This document shows, in pieces, positions 11,301 through 21,210 of a stretch of 64,000 bases of DNA; positions within the stretch are counted from its first letter, which is position 1, and every line of letters starts with the position of its first letter. The position numbers and the translations under genes were made by a program. Under the pieces are notes generated by a model. It did no database searches. It saw only the letters and a list, made by a program, of their open reading frames with translations, and had not been told where the DNA came from. Source of the stretch: Notospermus geniculatus (lineage: Eukaryota > Nemertea > Pilidiophora > Heteronemertea > Lineidae); assembly GCA_002633025.1 (NCBI GenBank), contig NMRB01000057.1, positions 1 to 64,000 of the forward strand, in the 5' to 3' direction.

Positions 11301-14063
11301 ACAAGAAGAGCTACTTTGCTTTAGGCAGTGACATAATGGCAATGTTCATTGCTTCTTTTTCAAAGTTATTCGTAGCCGAGTTTGAGATTACTTGTGTCTT
11401 ACTGCTTGTATTGAAGCAAGGTGTCAAGATCTTGACTGAGGCCGTACCTGGTCTGATCTCCACAAATGCCTCAGGTCATTATGACAGTACCAATTTATAC
11501 CCTGGGTGCAGTGAGGCAATGGAGGCAAAGAGACCTGCCCGGGCTTTCACGGCAACCATGGGAATCGAACCTGGGACCTCATTACCACTAGCCTGAGACC
11601 TGAGCCACTAGACCACTGTAGCTTCCTATTTCTTATATTATTTTCATGTTGTCATTCTGTGAACTTAATCACCCATTTCAATCTTGCGCCTCTTGAATCG
11701 AGCATACTGGCCGGGATATCATCTCAACTATGGCTTAGCCTAATCCCGCAATAACTACTCTATCAAACTAACATTTGAAGATAATCCCTGTCCTAGAGGA
11801 GTCATAACCATCTTTCTCCAGTCATGCCAGTCGTATCCATAGCAACTGTTACATGTCTTACAATTTGTCTTCATTGTGTCGTTTGTTCCCGGAAGGTTCC
11901 CTAGGCCTATGCTCATACTGTGTAGGCCTACTGTAAGGATGATATCCGTTGATCAATGCCTTTCGTTATCTCAGTCTAGGCTGTGCAAAGAAATTGATTC
12001 AGGAGCACACAGGCAAATACTCAGCAAATATTGTCTTTTGAAGCCATGATAGCTGTAAAAAGGCCTGTATCCACTAGTCCGGTTTACCGCTGCCGTTTGC
12101 TGCACCGGGATTTTTTCACAGGGTTTTGGATAATCCTTCGATGGTTTAACAATACTTAGCGTGTTAATTGTCCCAATGCCTGTGAAAATCGCTCCCGCGC
12201 CGCAAACCGCACCGGAAACCGTTGTAGTGGATACAGGCCTTTATACTGTCAAAGAGTTTCGGGGTGGGAGTTAGAAGATGTTATGGCAATGAGGAGGGCA
12301 CCGTACAAGCACCAGACAGCGCTGCTGCGAGCATTGTGACCGAAATTTCTTTTTTCTAACGTTATTTCAGTTTACATGTAAATGGCATGAAAATAACCCG
12401 TTTGTTTTGGTCACCCCACGGTAAAACTGGGATAGGGTGATGACGCTGTGGCAAGAACGTCAGACTCTAACGAGAGGTCACGGACTGGGGTTCAATCCCA
12501 GTTGAGGTACCACTTTGTACTTGTCTGAAAGAATCAAGTCAAGGGCTGAATAATGGCAAATGAGCTGCTGCTTGAGTTGCCAGAAAGGTTTCTGGAGAGA
12601 CAGGGGTAATGATGTGAAGTGTTCTGGGACATCATCATGGCAGTTTAGTTGGCTGACCAGCATTCTGCAAACCATCTACAACCTACTAACAGTATGTTCC
12701 ATTTGAAGGTGGTAAAAAATTTTGGCACTGGAGAGGAAAAGGAATAAGACTGGAACACAGACATATTCAATCTTGCGTTTGCCATATTTCTTGTCCAATT
12801 GCATGAAACGCAAGTCAGGCTAGACTAATTTCAAACCTCATTAGTATTACAGACATTAGTAGCTCAGCTGGCTTCGTATTGATGAGGTCAGTTAAAATGT
12901 TCTAGTCTAGTCATTAAACCACGCATTACCAATCGTTTACACCAATTGTCTTTGCCTTTTGTCTCAGACGATGTAGCCAACGGCTGATGTAGCCTCAACT
13001 CCCAACAGAATCTGCAATGTGGTTTGTTCCGTCTATCGGAGAGAAAAATTACTCTTTCCTTTGCAATTTCATTACCATTTAATTACATTTCCACATATTG
13101 GACTTGAAGTTCAATAATGTTGTGTATTCTGTCAGGCTGTAATAATAAGCACTCTATTCACTGGATAGGAAAGGCCTTTTCCAGTGTGAGCTACATTGTA
13201 GCTTGATGTGTCAGAATCTGAATGGGAGTTGATGTTTAGAGACCTCCACTCAGATACCCACAGCCAGCAGCCATCTAGCATGTGTAATGGGTCTTAAAAT
13301 CTTTTTTCTTAATTTTCACAGACATTTGGGTTCGTCTCTTGCATACTTACTTGAGAAAAGATTGTTTTCCCCAAGAGACGAACGTTAGGCTCAGATATCT
13401 CCTAGGTGTAAGAAACAAATTGATTTAGTGGTATCTTTCCCAGTGGGGAGAAAACAAACTTCATTTAGTGTAGCATCACTGATGGAACTCCCAAGGAAAC
13501 CAAGTTGTTTCCATAGGTACAAGAACATATTGTGTCAAAAAAGTAAAAGACAGGATCATGCTGATGCTTTGGTAAAGAAAGAATCAGGTTTAAAGTTCAG
13601 ATTCTTCATGCCGTTTCTGCAGCAAGCAACCACATGCAAATAATGATAACGAGGTAGTTGAAAAGGAATACTCGTGTTCTTTTTCAAATTCGGTGCAGGT
13701 GCGTTGTAAAGAAAGAATCAGCTTCTTTGGTAAAGTTCAGACTACAGGAAACCAGCGAGGCTTCCTACTTTATTAGCAACTGCACAAGCTATAAGAATAG
13801 AAATAATATTTGAACAGTTGAGAAGGAGCCAACCAATGTTCTTTTCGAAATGTCAAGAAGCCACATAGGCTAGGCAAAAAATCGGAAAATATCCGAACGA
13901 CACCTCCGTGCTTTTAATCATTTTGTTCTTTCAGACCAGTCTTTTTTCGTAGTGGGTGTTTAGTTTTGTTAATGTCAGCATTTCTGATTTTGCCTTTTAT
14001 CTTACAGGTGAAGAGGCGTTGAATGAGTACCTGAAAACAAAGGTTGTGACAGTCGAGTATTAG
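2281..14063 (+). CDS. ALDH1L1: 10-formyltetrahydrofolate dehydrogenase, 19 exons
   Basis: Converts 10-formyl-THF plus NADP+ to THF, CO2 and NADPH in one-carbon metabolism. Exons: 2281-2304 (proposed start), 3421-3547, 3724-3960, 4291-4456, 4747-4848, 5090-5179, 5341-5475, 5574-5791, 5938-6082, 6325-6507, 6607-6822, 6937-7007, 7105-7210, 7373-7554, 7709-7808, 8426-8598, 8739-8936, 9315-9514, 14008-14063; all internal introns are GT-AG and phases match. The model gives about 908 residues (vertebrate ALDH1L1 902, ALDH1L2 923). Formyltransferase domain (about 9-320) keeps HPSLLPRHRG with His114 and DDGLDTG with Asp150. The acyl-carrier module has the phosphopantetheine site GAGSMDV, Ser361. The dehydrogenase (about 423-908) keeps LELGGKSP (Glu679) and [11 protein letters not shown] (Cys713) and ends VVTVEY. 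Sequence is at least as close to vertebrate ALDH1L2 as to ALDH1L1, but no mitochondrial presequence is visible. Oddity: exon 3 carries a frame break near 3835. Exon 1 is less certain than the rest. Confidence 0.95.
2462..2920. repeat. AGGCCTA-rich low-complexity tract in intron 1
   Basis: Dense overlapping AGGCCTAGG and CCTAGGCC words, a poly-G run (2462-2474) and small palindromes such as CTACACTAGG...CCTAGTGTAG near 2704-2730. A single N at 2495 lies between two copies of AGGCCTACCGGTAGCTGT, which looks like a contig join rather than biology. Confidence 0.7.
4010..4086. mobile_element. Near-perfect hairpin element in ALDH1L intron 3
   Basis: Two 35-bp arms (4010-4044 and 4052-4086) match at 34 of 35 positions as an inverted repeat around a 7-base loop. 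Left arm begins TGAGGAATCTGAGTTGTGAT. Weaker complementarity continues outward to about 3983 and 4112. This is a foldback or MITE-type insertion; the arms are so alike that it is young or is kept symmetrical by conversion. Confidence 0.75.
7824..8077. mobile_element. TTAA-flanked MITE in ALDH1L intron 15
   Basis: TTAA is found at both ends (7824-7827 and 8074-8077), immediately inside which lie inverted terminal repeats of about 28 bp beginning GGCCTATGTACACTATCAAC. The interior carries many copies of GACACATGT in both orientations. TTAA target duplications are the hallmark of piggyBac-type transposition, so a non-autonomous piggyBac-like element is the likely identity (inference). No transposase ORF. 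Confidence 0.75.
8995..9190. repeat. Diverged inverted-repeat element in ALDH1L intron 17
   Basis: The left part has CCTCCCTCAGCGGACACCTC and AGGACACCTCTCTATTGAGG; the right part has the inverse words GAGGTGTCCT and AATAGAGAGACTCC. This AGGACACCTC-type repeat is likely an old DNA-transposon end. No coding. Confidence 0.5.
9515..10124. other. Start of the long last ALDH1L intron
   Basis: The last intron runs 9515-14007 (about 4.5 kb). This part holds two loosely similar stretches (near 9590-9700 and 9735-9850, each with TGAACCCTRA and TGCATCAGGATG or similar), and no gene. Confidence 0.45.
10125..10225 (+). mobile_element. SINE fragment, family S
   Basis: Contains GGGTTTGATTCC, a degraded pol III B box, and then GGAACTCCAGTTTCCTCCTG, the body word shared by the SINE copies at 10580, 26828, 34839 and 57290. 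A truncated, diverged copy. Confidence 0.5.
10580..10740 (+). mobile_element. SINE fragment, family S
   Basis: Carries the family body GAGAAGGCAACTGTCTTTGA, then GGAACTCCAGTTTCCTCCTG and the tail AATAATGCC, in the same order as the copies at 26828 and 34839. The tRNA-like head is not recognisable here. Confidence 0.55.
11430..11630 (-). mobile_element. tRNA-derived SINE-like element
   Basis: On the minus strand the sequence reads TGGTCTAGTGGCTCAGGTCT (A-box-like) and about 40 bases later CCAGGTTCGATTCCCATGG, a good pol III B box, followed by a unique tail. The spacing fits a tRNA-derived head. It does not fold into a full tRNA, so I call it a SINE rather than a tRNA gene. Confidence 0.55.
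12061..12240. mobile_element. MITE with long inverted ends in last ALDH1L intron
   Basis: Begins AGGCCTGTATCCACTA and ends with the exact inverse TAGTGGATACAGGCCT. Complementarity continues inward (CGGTTTACCGCTGCCGTTTG against the inverse of the right side), about 55-60 bp per arm. 180 bp, no coding capacity. Confidence 0.75.
12420..12530 (+). mobile_element. tRNA-derived SINE-like head
   Basis: GACGCTGTGGCAAGAACGTC is A-box-like, and CTGGGGTTCAATCCCAG 46-50 bases later is a strong B box. The surrounding sequence does not complete a tRNA cloverleaf. Likely the promoter head of a tRNA-derived SINE whose body extends to about 12700. Confidence 0.5.
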
Positions 14064-14153
14064 TCATCGGAAAAGAAAACCAAGGAAAGAAAAGGCCATG
14101 CATTTTATGGCATTTACCTATAGAGCTTGTTGCCATTTGGGAGCCTGCCGGTG

Positions 14154-14159
14154 AATAAA
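14154..14159 (+). terminator. Polyadenylation signal of ALDH1L gene
   Basis: AATAAA 91 bases after the stop codon, in GGTGAATAAACC. This gives a very short 3' UTR if used. Confidence 0.7.
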
Positions 14160-14295
14160 CCACTTGTTTTGCCTGTGTGATAATTTTTTGTTGATGAAAG
14201 ATTTTTACGATATATTATCTACAACTGTGTGATGATTGGTGGTAGATTACTGTTTGCGAATGAGTTTCTCGATATTGATTAATTTAATGAGTGTT

Positions 14296-14515
14296 ATTAT
14301 CCATTCTGTTTTTTTCCTACAAATCTGGAAGTTGACTTCCTTTATATTCCTTTACCTTTGTGCATCTTTTCGCTTTGTGCTTGTTAACTCCTCACCTTAT
14401 TCTTTTCACTGCTCACTGATTTGCATTATCCATTCTGTTTTTTTCCTACAAATCTGGAAGTTGACTTCCTTTATATTCCTTTACCTTTGTGCATCTTTTC
14501 GCTTTGTGCTTGTTA
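14296..14515. repeat. Direct duplication, two 91-bp copies 129 bp apart
   Basis: 14296-14386 and 14425-14515 are nearly identical (both contain ACAAATCTGGAAGTTGACTT and end CTTTGTGCTTGTTA). The open frame across them is only an echo of the duplication. Together with the next feature it may belong to one degraded retroelement. Confidence 0.8.
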
Positions 14516-14790
14516 CGTATTACACAAGTCATATTTATTAATTTATAAACTTTCTTTCAGCATTTTCAGCCAAATGAAGCTCTGCGCCAGTTACTACTCT
14601 GCTTGTGGTCAGACTGAGAGGCCCTGCAGTTATTCAACCCTTCTTTTCAGCTAAATTAGTTTCTCCTTAATTGTCCAGCGGCCACCTTTGGGGCTTGGTC
14701 GCTATTCTTTCCTTAATTGCTCGTTTGCCCTGTCTACACAGGCTATGTAGTTCTACATTCGGGTTTCAGCTCAGTCTTTTCTAGAGTTTC

Positions 14791-15132
14791 AGATTGTAAA
14801 GTTCCACTTGAAAAAGACCCCGGTTGGGGTCGAAAATTCGTGAATTCTGGAGATTGACTTCTTGTTTATTATCATTGCTTAACCTGTCCTACTTAATAGA
14901 GGATTGGAATGGCCCACTTATAACCAGAGGGGCGCAAGGTGCAATTAGGTCAGTGGCTCAGATCAACTAGATGATGTAAGTTTATGTAAAATGAGTCAAA
15001 GTGGGAAGGTGTATTTCTGCAACAAATTTTCTAAGGCACCGGTAACAGATTGTAAAGTTCCACTTGAAAAAGACCCCGGTTGGGGTCGAAAATTCGTGAA
15101 TTCTGGAGATTGACTTCTTGTTTATTATCATT
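14791..15132. repeat. Two 86-bp direct copies with GACCCC/GGGGTC stem-loop
   Basis: 14791-14876 and 15047-15132 are near-identical. Each contains a stem GACCCC, loop GGTT, stem GGGGTC, preceded by TTGAAAAA and followed by GAAA and then ATTCGTGAAT. That layout resembles the degenerate hammerhead-type motif (CUGANGA, stem II, GAAA) found in Penelope-like elements, which often sit in tandem. The core is imperfect, so activity is doubtful. Confidence 0.55.
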
Positions 15133-16610
15133 TGTTATTATTTTGTCATGCTGAAATGATTAGCATAGTTTTAATTTAGACAGGATGGGCATTTCATTCA
15201 TTTCCCAGCAAGTATCTTTTTTTGTGTTGTTTCAAATGGATTAAGTTCAGCATTAATGTGTCAAAATTTTTGGCCGAATGATGTCAAATTTCAAACTAGA
15301 TATATGGTCACACAGTTTGTGCCAGAAAAACATGTTACCGGTATGCAAACATTTAGTAAATGGTAGCATTAGTATTGTCTAGGGCACAATTTTCTGACAC
15401 ACACTGTAGAATACGCTGCAGCCTGGAGAGGATATGGAGAGAGGTACTTATGTTTGAAGTGCAGGTAAGAAGGTATTTTTGAAAAATACTTCATAAAAAG
15501 GGTTCCTAAGAATGAAAAATTTTAATCAGGAGCTGTTCTGCTAAATTGTTCAGCTGTGTTCTTCTTGCTAAGCTAGGTAAGTCCAGCCCTGCAACAGGAA
15601 ACTCATAAACGATAATTAAAATTATAAACAAACTGGTCGTAATCTATCAACAACATCTGCCTTCCATTCATAAAATGAAGAAATTTCAATAGCACTTTGT
15701 AAATAAACTAGGAATGACAAGTACATAGACTCCATAAATAATGAGAGTTGCTGATTTAAGGTTCAGAGTTGCAGCACATCACAGACGTTGCCTGCAGCAT
15801 CTTTTCACCGACAAAGTCTTCTGGACTTTGCTGTGTTTCTTTGCCCATCTGATGTTACAGTGNGTGCAGAAAGAGCAAGTGTGTTGCTTTACCAGTCTAT
15901 TCACCACTAGACTGTAATTTGTTGTGCAGAAAGAGCAAGTGTACGTGTCTGCTGTTTAGACAGTTTACTGTGGCTCAGAAGGTTGCAAGTGGCCTAATTG
16001 GACCCACTGGACTTCACATAGGCCTATAGATGCTCCTGACATGCCTGACTTGGGCTGAGTTTGCAAGCTGTAATTGGTATGATGTAGGCCTAGAGTCTGC
16101 ATTCATTTACAAGTATGTCTAAACATTAACTTTTAAATCAGACTGTTTGCAATAATTATTTCATTGATTTTGACTGTGCACCTTCCTGCTGAGTAAATTC
16201 TCGTTCCGAAAACCAGGCCTATGTAACAAATATACTGTGTGGAAAAACTGCATGCATTCACCAACTGATTTGATCTAGGCTAGTGTGGAATATCTTTGCA
16301 CCAGTCATTCTTTCATGTAGGCCCACCATCAAAAATAGGTAGACCAAGCAGTACGTGGTCAAATCGCAAGATGAATATCTAGGTTCATTTGTACTGCACG
16401 TCCTCATTGAACGTTGCTTATCAAGAGATATTTTCTCAATGGTGGAAACACTTGTGTGCTAGGCGCTTCAGAAACTTTCAATGGGCCTATTATGCTGACA
16501 TAGCTCTACCACTATCCAATCAGCAACGGTCATCAAGTCTATGATGACGTCCAATAAGAAATTCTGAATCCCGAATCTGTGATGACGTTAGGTCATCGTG
16601 CAATCGGATG
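15133..16610. other. Intergenic, no gene seen
   Basis: AT-rich sequence with scattered AGGCCTA words. A single N at about 15863 is followed by GTGCAGAAAGAGCAAGTGT, which recurs about 65 bases later, a probable local duplication or join. No exon recognised. Confidence 0.45.
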
Positions 16611-16617
16611 CAGTGAT

Positions 16618-16648
16618 CTTGGAGGAATTATAGTATAATTCCTCCAAG
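16618..16648. repeat. Perfect 31-bp palindrome between 7-bp direct repeats
   Basis: CTTGGAGGAATTATA, one central G, then the exact inverse TATAATTCCTCCAAG. CAGTGAT lies directly against both ends (16611-16617 and 16649-16655). The arrangement is that of an insertion with a 7-bp target duplication reduced to its two terminal repeats. Confidence 0.75.
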
Positions 16649-16810
16649 CAGTGATTGAAACCCTAATCTGTAATCACACGAGCCTACCAGCCCTTATCGA
16701 ATCAGAAGTACCGAAATTTTTGACTGTATATTTGAAGTGAAGTACTGATAGGCCTAGGCCTACGTTATGAAGATTGCCTCGGCCGATTTTGAAACATTGT
16801 ATTTTGATAT

Positions 16811-16843
16811 TAAGACCGCCCACTTACTGTGGGTGGGCGGTCT
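16811..16843. repeat. Hairpin AAGACCGCCCAC / GTGGGCGGTCTT
   Basis: Twelve-base complementary arms with a short spacer (TTACTGTGG). Nothing coding around it; significance unknown. Confidence 0.6.
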
Positions 16844-17521
16844 TCCTTGTTTTTACTGAATTCCCCTTGCCGCGCAGTGCAGTCAGTGCCAGTTCATTGT
16901 CATTTTCATTTCTACCCCCTCGTGCCAGTGACTTTCCCATTCACTATAAATTGACTACCGGTAGCAAGTCAGTTTCTTGTTCGATTTGCAACCGCAAATG
17001 TGCCGTCTGTATCACAACTGGGCACTCTTGTAGCTAGATTGGTCCGGGAGATTGGTCAAGGTGTCGACCTTATCCCGTGAGTAACTGCCAAGCGTCATGA
17101 AAATCATTACCTTACTCGGTACTTCCTTTTTCTCTGATGCCCAATTCACGCGAAATGTACTTTCTTTTCTGAGACCAACTGTATTTTTACAAGCTAACCA
17201 GCTCCCGTTGCAGTCACTTCGAGCGAGATTTATGTGCCTGGCGGGGGAGTTACCAGCCTTAAAACTCGNGGTTCCGGGCGGACCTGCATTTCTTTCACAC
17301 CGGTCTTACCGCCTGTTGATTAACGATACCCGTCTGGCCAAATCCTTAGCGACAACGCTGTGTAAGAGTGAATCTTTCGCCGCTTGAGCGCGTGTTCGTT
17401 GAAATTTATCACCAAAGCAACACGAAGTCACTAATAATTTCCCGTTAAGCAACGCAAAGATGCGGCGTCGCATCTTGTCGACCCTTGAGGAGGGGGGGGG
17501 GTACAAGACACGAATTGATAC

Positions 17522-17944
17522 TTGCATAATGTCAGCATCAAAACGTGGGATTTGGAATGTTTCGGTCCAAGTGTCCTTCCTCAAAGATTCATCACTACTG
17601 CTCAGGCAACTTGAAGATGTTGAAGGCAAATCAGTGCTACTAGTACTTGCAACTGATGCTGTGTCGTCACTACTGAACGTAACAGGACTGGAAGAGGCAA
17701 CAGGTATATAGAATGACTTGCGTACTATTCTCACAGTTGCGCCATGTTCTAACTGAAAGAGAAGAGAACAGTAATCATTGAAATCATCATCGTAGTAGTG
17801 AAGTACAAAATCTTAGTCTATCGCATATTGCTTTTTGATGTCTCCTGTCAGCTCCACAATACTATCAGGTTTGTCTGTATATACCAGCTTTTGGATGTTG
17901 TCCTCCGTTATTATCACCCGCAACTTAAAGACACCGGTAGCCAT
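17522..17944 (-). pseudogene. N-terminal fragment of a multi-copy uncharacterised protein, with stop
   Basis: Reading the minus strand from ATG at 17944 gives MATGVFKLRVIITEDNIQK and onward to KKQYAID, then TAA (17813-17815), then the same frame continues DFVLHYYDDDFNDYCSLL, a Ser/Thr-rich linker and TWTETFQIPRFDADIMQ, followed by a possible donor GTATCA. The first 75-80 residues have the look of a ubiquitin/PB1-like domain and resemble, from memory, a large family of uncharacterised proteins expanded in fish and marine invertebrates. An acceptor (CTATTTGCAG) precedes the ATG by nine bases. The single stop inside a domain whose frame is otherwise open suggests a recently broken copy or a sequencing error. 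Family assignment is inference. Confidence 0.5.
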
Positions 17945-18013
17945 TGTTAAAACCTGCAAATAGAAACAAAAGGAATGTGGTTTCAGTATGACTGGTGAAT
18001 ATTTAATACATGT

Positions 18014-18283
18014 AGTAAAGTCCAAGTCAACCTTCATTCAACATGGGCAAAGTGCCAGACCTGTGAAACAGATACCATTATAACCACAATGATTAGGCCA
18101 CAAACCACAGTATTTACCAGATGACTGAGCACAACCTTGGGTTTACAAAAGGCTTATGGAAAGTGAACCAAGTTACCCAACATCATTAGGTAACTGCGAC
18201 ATGGATTATTTACCACTGACCTGTGTAGGTTTTCAAACTTGTTATTTTGCCCATGTTGAATGAAGGTTGACTGGGACTTTACT
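18014..18283. mobile_element. MITE with 38-bp terminal inverted repeats
   Basis: The left end AGTAAAGTCCAAGTCAACCT and onward to GGGCAAA (38 bp) is matched by the inverse of the right end with one mismatch. 270 bp, non-coding, lying just upstream of the gene fragment starting at 17944. Confidence 0.8.
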
Positions 18284-18491
18284 AAAAAACACAACAGAGA
18301 ACAATGCAACTCCAATGGAGACAAGGAGTCTCAAAATAGTGACAGAACTGTTAAGACGCATATTGTTAGATGCATATTTTGAGACTTCTTGTCTCATTGG
18401 ATTTGGATACTTTTCTTAAATTCTTCATGTGAAGGGCTGATAAACTGTGGCACAGAAGGACTCTACAGCAGGATTCCAGCTGAAAACCTCA

Positions 18492-19013
18492 TCATTCCAT
18501 CATCATGATCATCCTGCTCTCACCTGCTTTTGCAATCAATGAAGTGAGGACAATCAGTCTGCCGCCTCCTTCGGCTAAGTATGCCGGCAGTGCGTAATGG
18601 TCAAAGCCTTCAGGAATACGGTTGAACTTCAAGTTCCTGTGGCTTCCATTCAGGACAGAGCAGACTTCAAATGCTCTGAGGTGTTCTATGTACCAGGATT
18701 CCAGTTCCTTTACAATACACTGAATTTCACCTTCATGATAGGCAATCAGTGCTATTTCAACAAACTGTGGAATGCCAGTGTCAGACTGTTCTGCTAGAAT
18801 GACTCCAGGAGAATACTCAATCCCACTGACTACTAATTTTGCCACTTGGGTTATAGTAAGTTGTGAGGTAGCCTCTTCAGGTAGGAGGGATTTTACCTCA
18901 TCACAAAGCAGTGACGTTGCAACTTCAGATATTCCCTCGACGCATTTATCCCCGGAACCGCCGAAAGGCGGCAGCACAACACGGCGATGGCTTTTACGGA
19001 TCACGATTGCAAT
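18492..19013 (-). pseudogene. C-terminal fragment of a multi-copy uncharacterised protein
   Basis: An open frame of about 170 residues without an ATG at its start. Readable segments include ITQVAKLVVSGIEYSPGVIL, ELESWYIEHLRAFEVC and PEGFDHYALPAYLAEGGG. This pattern (a short strand region, then SWYVEHLRAYE-like, then a YPLxAY-like motif) is what I remember from the C-terminal part of uncharacterised proteins in fish and invertebrates, the same broad family as the N-terminal fragment at 17522-17944. It lies upstream of that fragment in transcription order, so the two would be parts of separate copies. Could be a last exon of a real gene whose other exons are missing. Confidence 0.45.
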
Positions 19014-20070
19014 GTTTTATATAAAGATTTGGTGTAGGTGATTTATCGATGTCCGTTCACTATAATGGGGACCAGTTTGACCGCTGCGATATCCGTAAAT
19101 GAATAGCTGGAATGACAAGTGATGACTACTGATGCATTTTTTGCCGGAAGGAATGTTGACTTTGAAGTAAATTGATGTTTTAGTTGAAGTCAGTCAAATC
19201 TGCAACGTCACACCTAATTATATATACATGTTTCGACACGTCATCGTGCACAATGGTTTTGATGACGTATGAAAATTCTGTGCATTCCACATGGTTTGCA
19301 TGATATAGGATTTGGAGCAACTCGGACATCTTCGGCAAGGCAAGAGGCATGAGAGGCGATCGTCCGCAGTTGTGGTGTACGGGGTGTATACAGGATGATC
19401 AATAAAAATATTCTCAAAACAAAATTACAGGACAACGTCCGGTGGTAACACAACACTTCCTTTGACACCTTCAAACCTGCTGCTCAGTCCGGTTCCTGAT
19501 CACTAGGCCTAGATCGGGAACCATATTGTTTTTGGTCATGGTGACTGTGTGTGTGTGTAGCGTAGGGGTGTGTGTGTGTTCCCGCGGTATAGCCCCCCCC
19601 CCCCTATGTCTGTTTGTCACACCTTCATATCTTATCTCCTTCAACAACAACAGCTCTGGTAACACACCCTAGGTTTGTCAACCTGAGCAATTCAATGAGC
19701 TAATCATTTTCAACATCAGATGCTGCCATCATGATGTTATCAACATATCAGACTTGATATTTTTGTCCGTCACACTTTTATATTATGGCATAACTCGGCT
19801 CCTTTTACACCTAGAGCAACAGAAACAAGTTCTACCCGTAGATTTTGATACCCTAGGAATCGAATGAATGGGCTGATTACTTTTGATCTGAGATGTTGGG
19901 GTGATGTTGATATCCGATATCGATATCACAAATTTGATATTTTGAGATAATTTGCCATATTGTCAACTGATCAACATGAAACAAGTCTTAGTTCATGGCT
20001 GCTTATCCAAGAACATCACTATGAACATGACCCAGCCTCAGGTGTCCGGGTGATTGACATAGCATGACAT
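19014..20070. other. Intergenic, no gene seen
   Basis: Contains a GTGTGTGT microsatellite (about 19547-19580), a poly-C run (19597-19604), and short GATATC-rich stretches near 19910-19940. No exon is supported. Confidence 0.45.
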
Positions 20071-20365
20071 TTTGATATATCAAACTTGATAATTTGAAAT
20101 ATCTCTTCCTGTGGTAGAAATAGAGGCATGATATCACCCATACTTATGTTACTGATGATGCCCATTTCGATCATGCAACGACCTCGATGATCAAAGGTCA
20201 AGGTCGAGGTCAAACATGATAACTTGAATTACCACTGCCTGTGGTAGAGGTAGAGGCATGATATCAGACATACTTAAGTTATTGAGGATGCCCTTTTCGA
20301 TTTTGCAGTGACCTTGATGATCAGATAGGCTATGGGAGGTGAATGTCAAGATCAAGGTCAATGGA
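20071..20365. repeat. Two-copy degenerate tandem repeat, unit about 135-150 bp
   Basis: 20078-20212 and 20213-20365 align throughout: both have CCTGTGGTAGA, AGAGGCATGATATCA, CATACTTA, a GATGATGCCC or GAGGATGCCC word, and end in AAGGTCAAGGTC-like runs. An ancient satellite dimer or part of a larger repeat. Confidence 0.65.
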
Positions 20366-20580
20366 TGAGTTATTGGCATGAAATCAAGTTGTATGGGCCT
20401 CATCGTAATCCGTCAGTCAATGTATCCTGATCTCTATCAATGTAGGCCTATCTGATATCTATCAACGTATCTTGATCTCCGTCAATGTATCGTTCATGTA
20501 GAAATACCTGTACATCACGAACCATAAGACAGTTACAATGTCATCTTCTTCACTTCAAATTTCACAAGCGCCGTCAGTTC

Positions 20581-20622
20581 GTGAGAGGGTGCATTGGCTT
20601 TATGGACAATGCACCCTCTCAC
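20581..20622. repeat. Perfect 16-bp hairpin
   Basis: GTGAGAGGGTGCATTG, ten-base loop, then the exact inverse CAATGCACCCTCTCAC. No further homology seen around it. Confidence 0.7.
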
Positions 20623-20779
20623 TGTACTTTCCTCTGCATCGGATGAAATAAATGTGACCCTGCGGGGCACTCTATAGCATCTCGGCTTCTGTTTCTACAT
20701 TGAATGTTCTTACTTTTGCAAATAACCTTTCATCTACATATTCAAATTGGTCATCCAAACTCCTACCCCCAAATATAAG

Positions 20780-21200
20780 CCCTGGTTAGACTACATATTA
20801 AAATCCCCGGGTTTCTTGTGGTCACACCCCTATGAATTACTGGGCTTCAAGAAACCCGTGTCTGAAAAACGCGGGTTTACGAGACACAGCTAGCTCTTCG
20901 AAATCCGCGTGTTTTCCTTAGTTCTTACAGGGTGCAGATGGTGCAGCCATTAAATGACCTCGTGTTTGCGCCCCGGTTCGCGCCTCCAACAACGTCTGCC
21001 AACACAGAAATGACTGAGTCGGTGCATGCAGGGCACCTGTCGCCAGGCTACTTACCCGGCTACTTATAACCAAAATGTAGTGGTGTGACCACTCCCCGGG
21101 CTTCGTATACACGGGTTTGACACGGGTCTAGAAAAACAAAATGATACACAGAATGATACACAAAATGATACACAGAAAAACACGGGTATTTTCATCAGGT
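20780..21200. other. Non-coding, CGGGTTT-rich repeats
   Basis: The words AAACCCGTG, CGCGGGTTT and CACGGGTTT recur in both orientations between 20805 and 21190, with a run of ATGATACACA copies (21140-21175). This is probably the degraded end region of the element that carries the gene relic at 21211-21697. Confidence 0.45.
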
Positions 21201-21210
21201 GTAACCGTAG

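Noticed and set aside
11540-11630. tRNA gene on the minus strand
   Set aside because: Good A- and B-box-like words, but no complete cloverleaf or matched acceptor stem; better explained as a SINE head. The same applies to 12420-12530, 34839-34900 and 54625-54690.
20918-21112. 64-residue minus-strand frame
   Set aside because: Falls in CGGGTTT-type repeat flanks of the transposon relic; no family or splice support.
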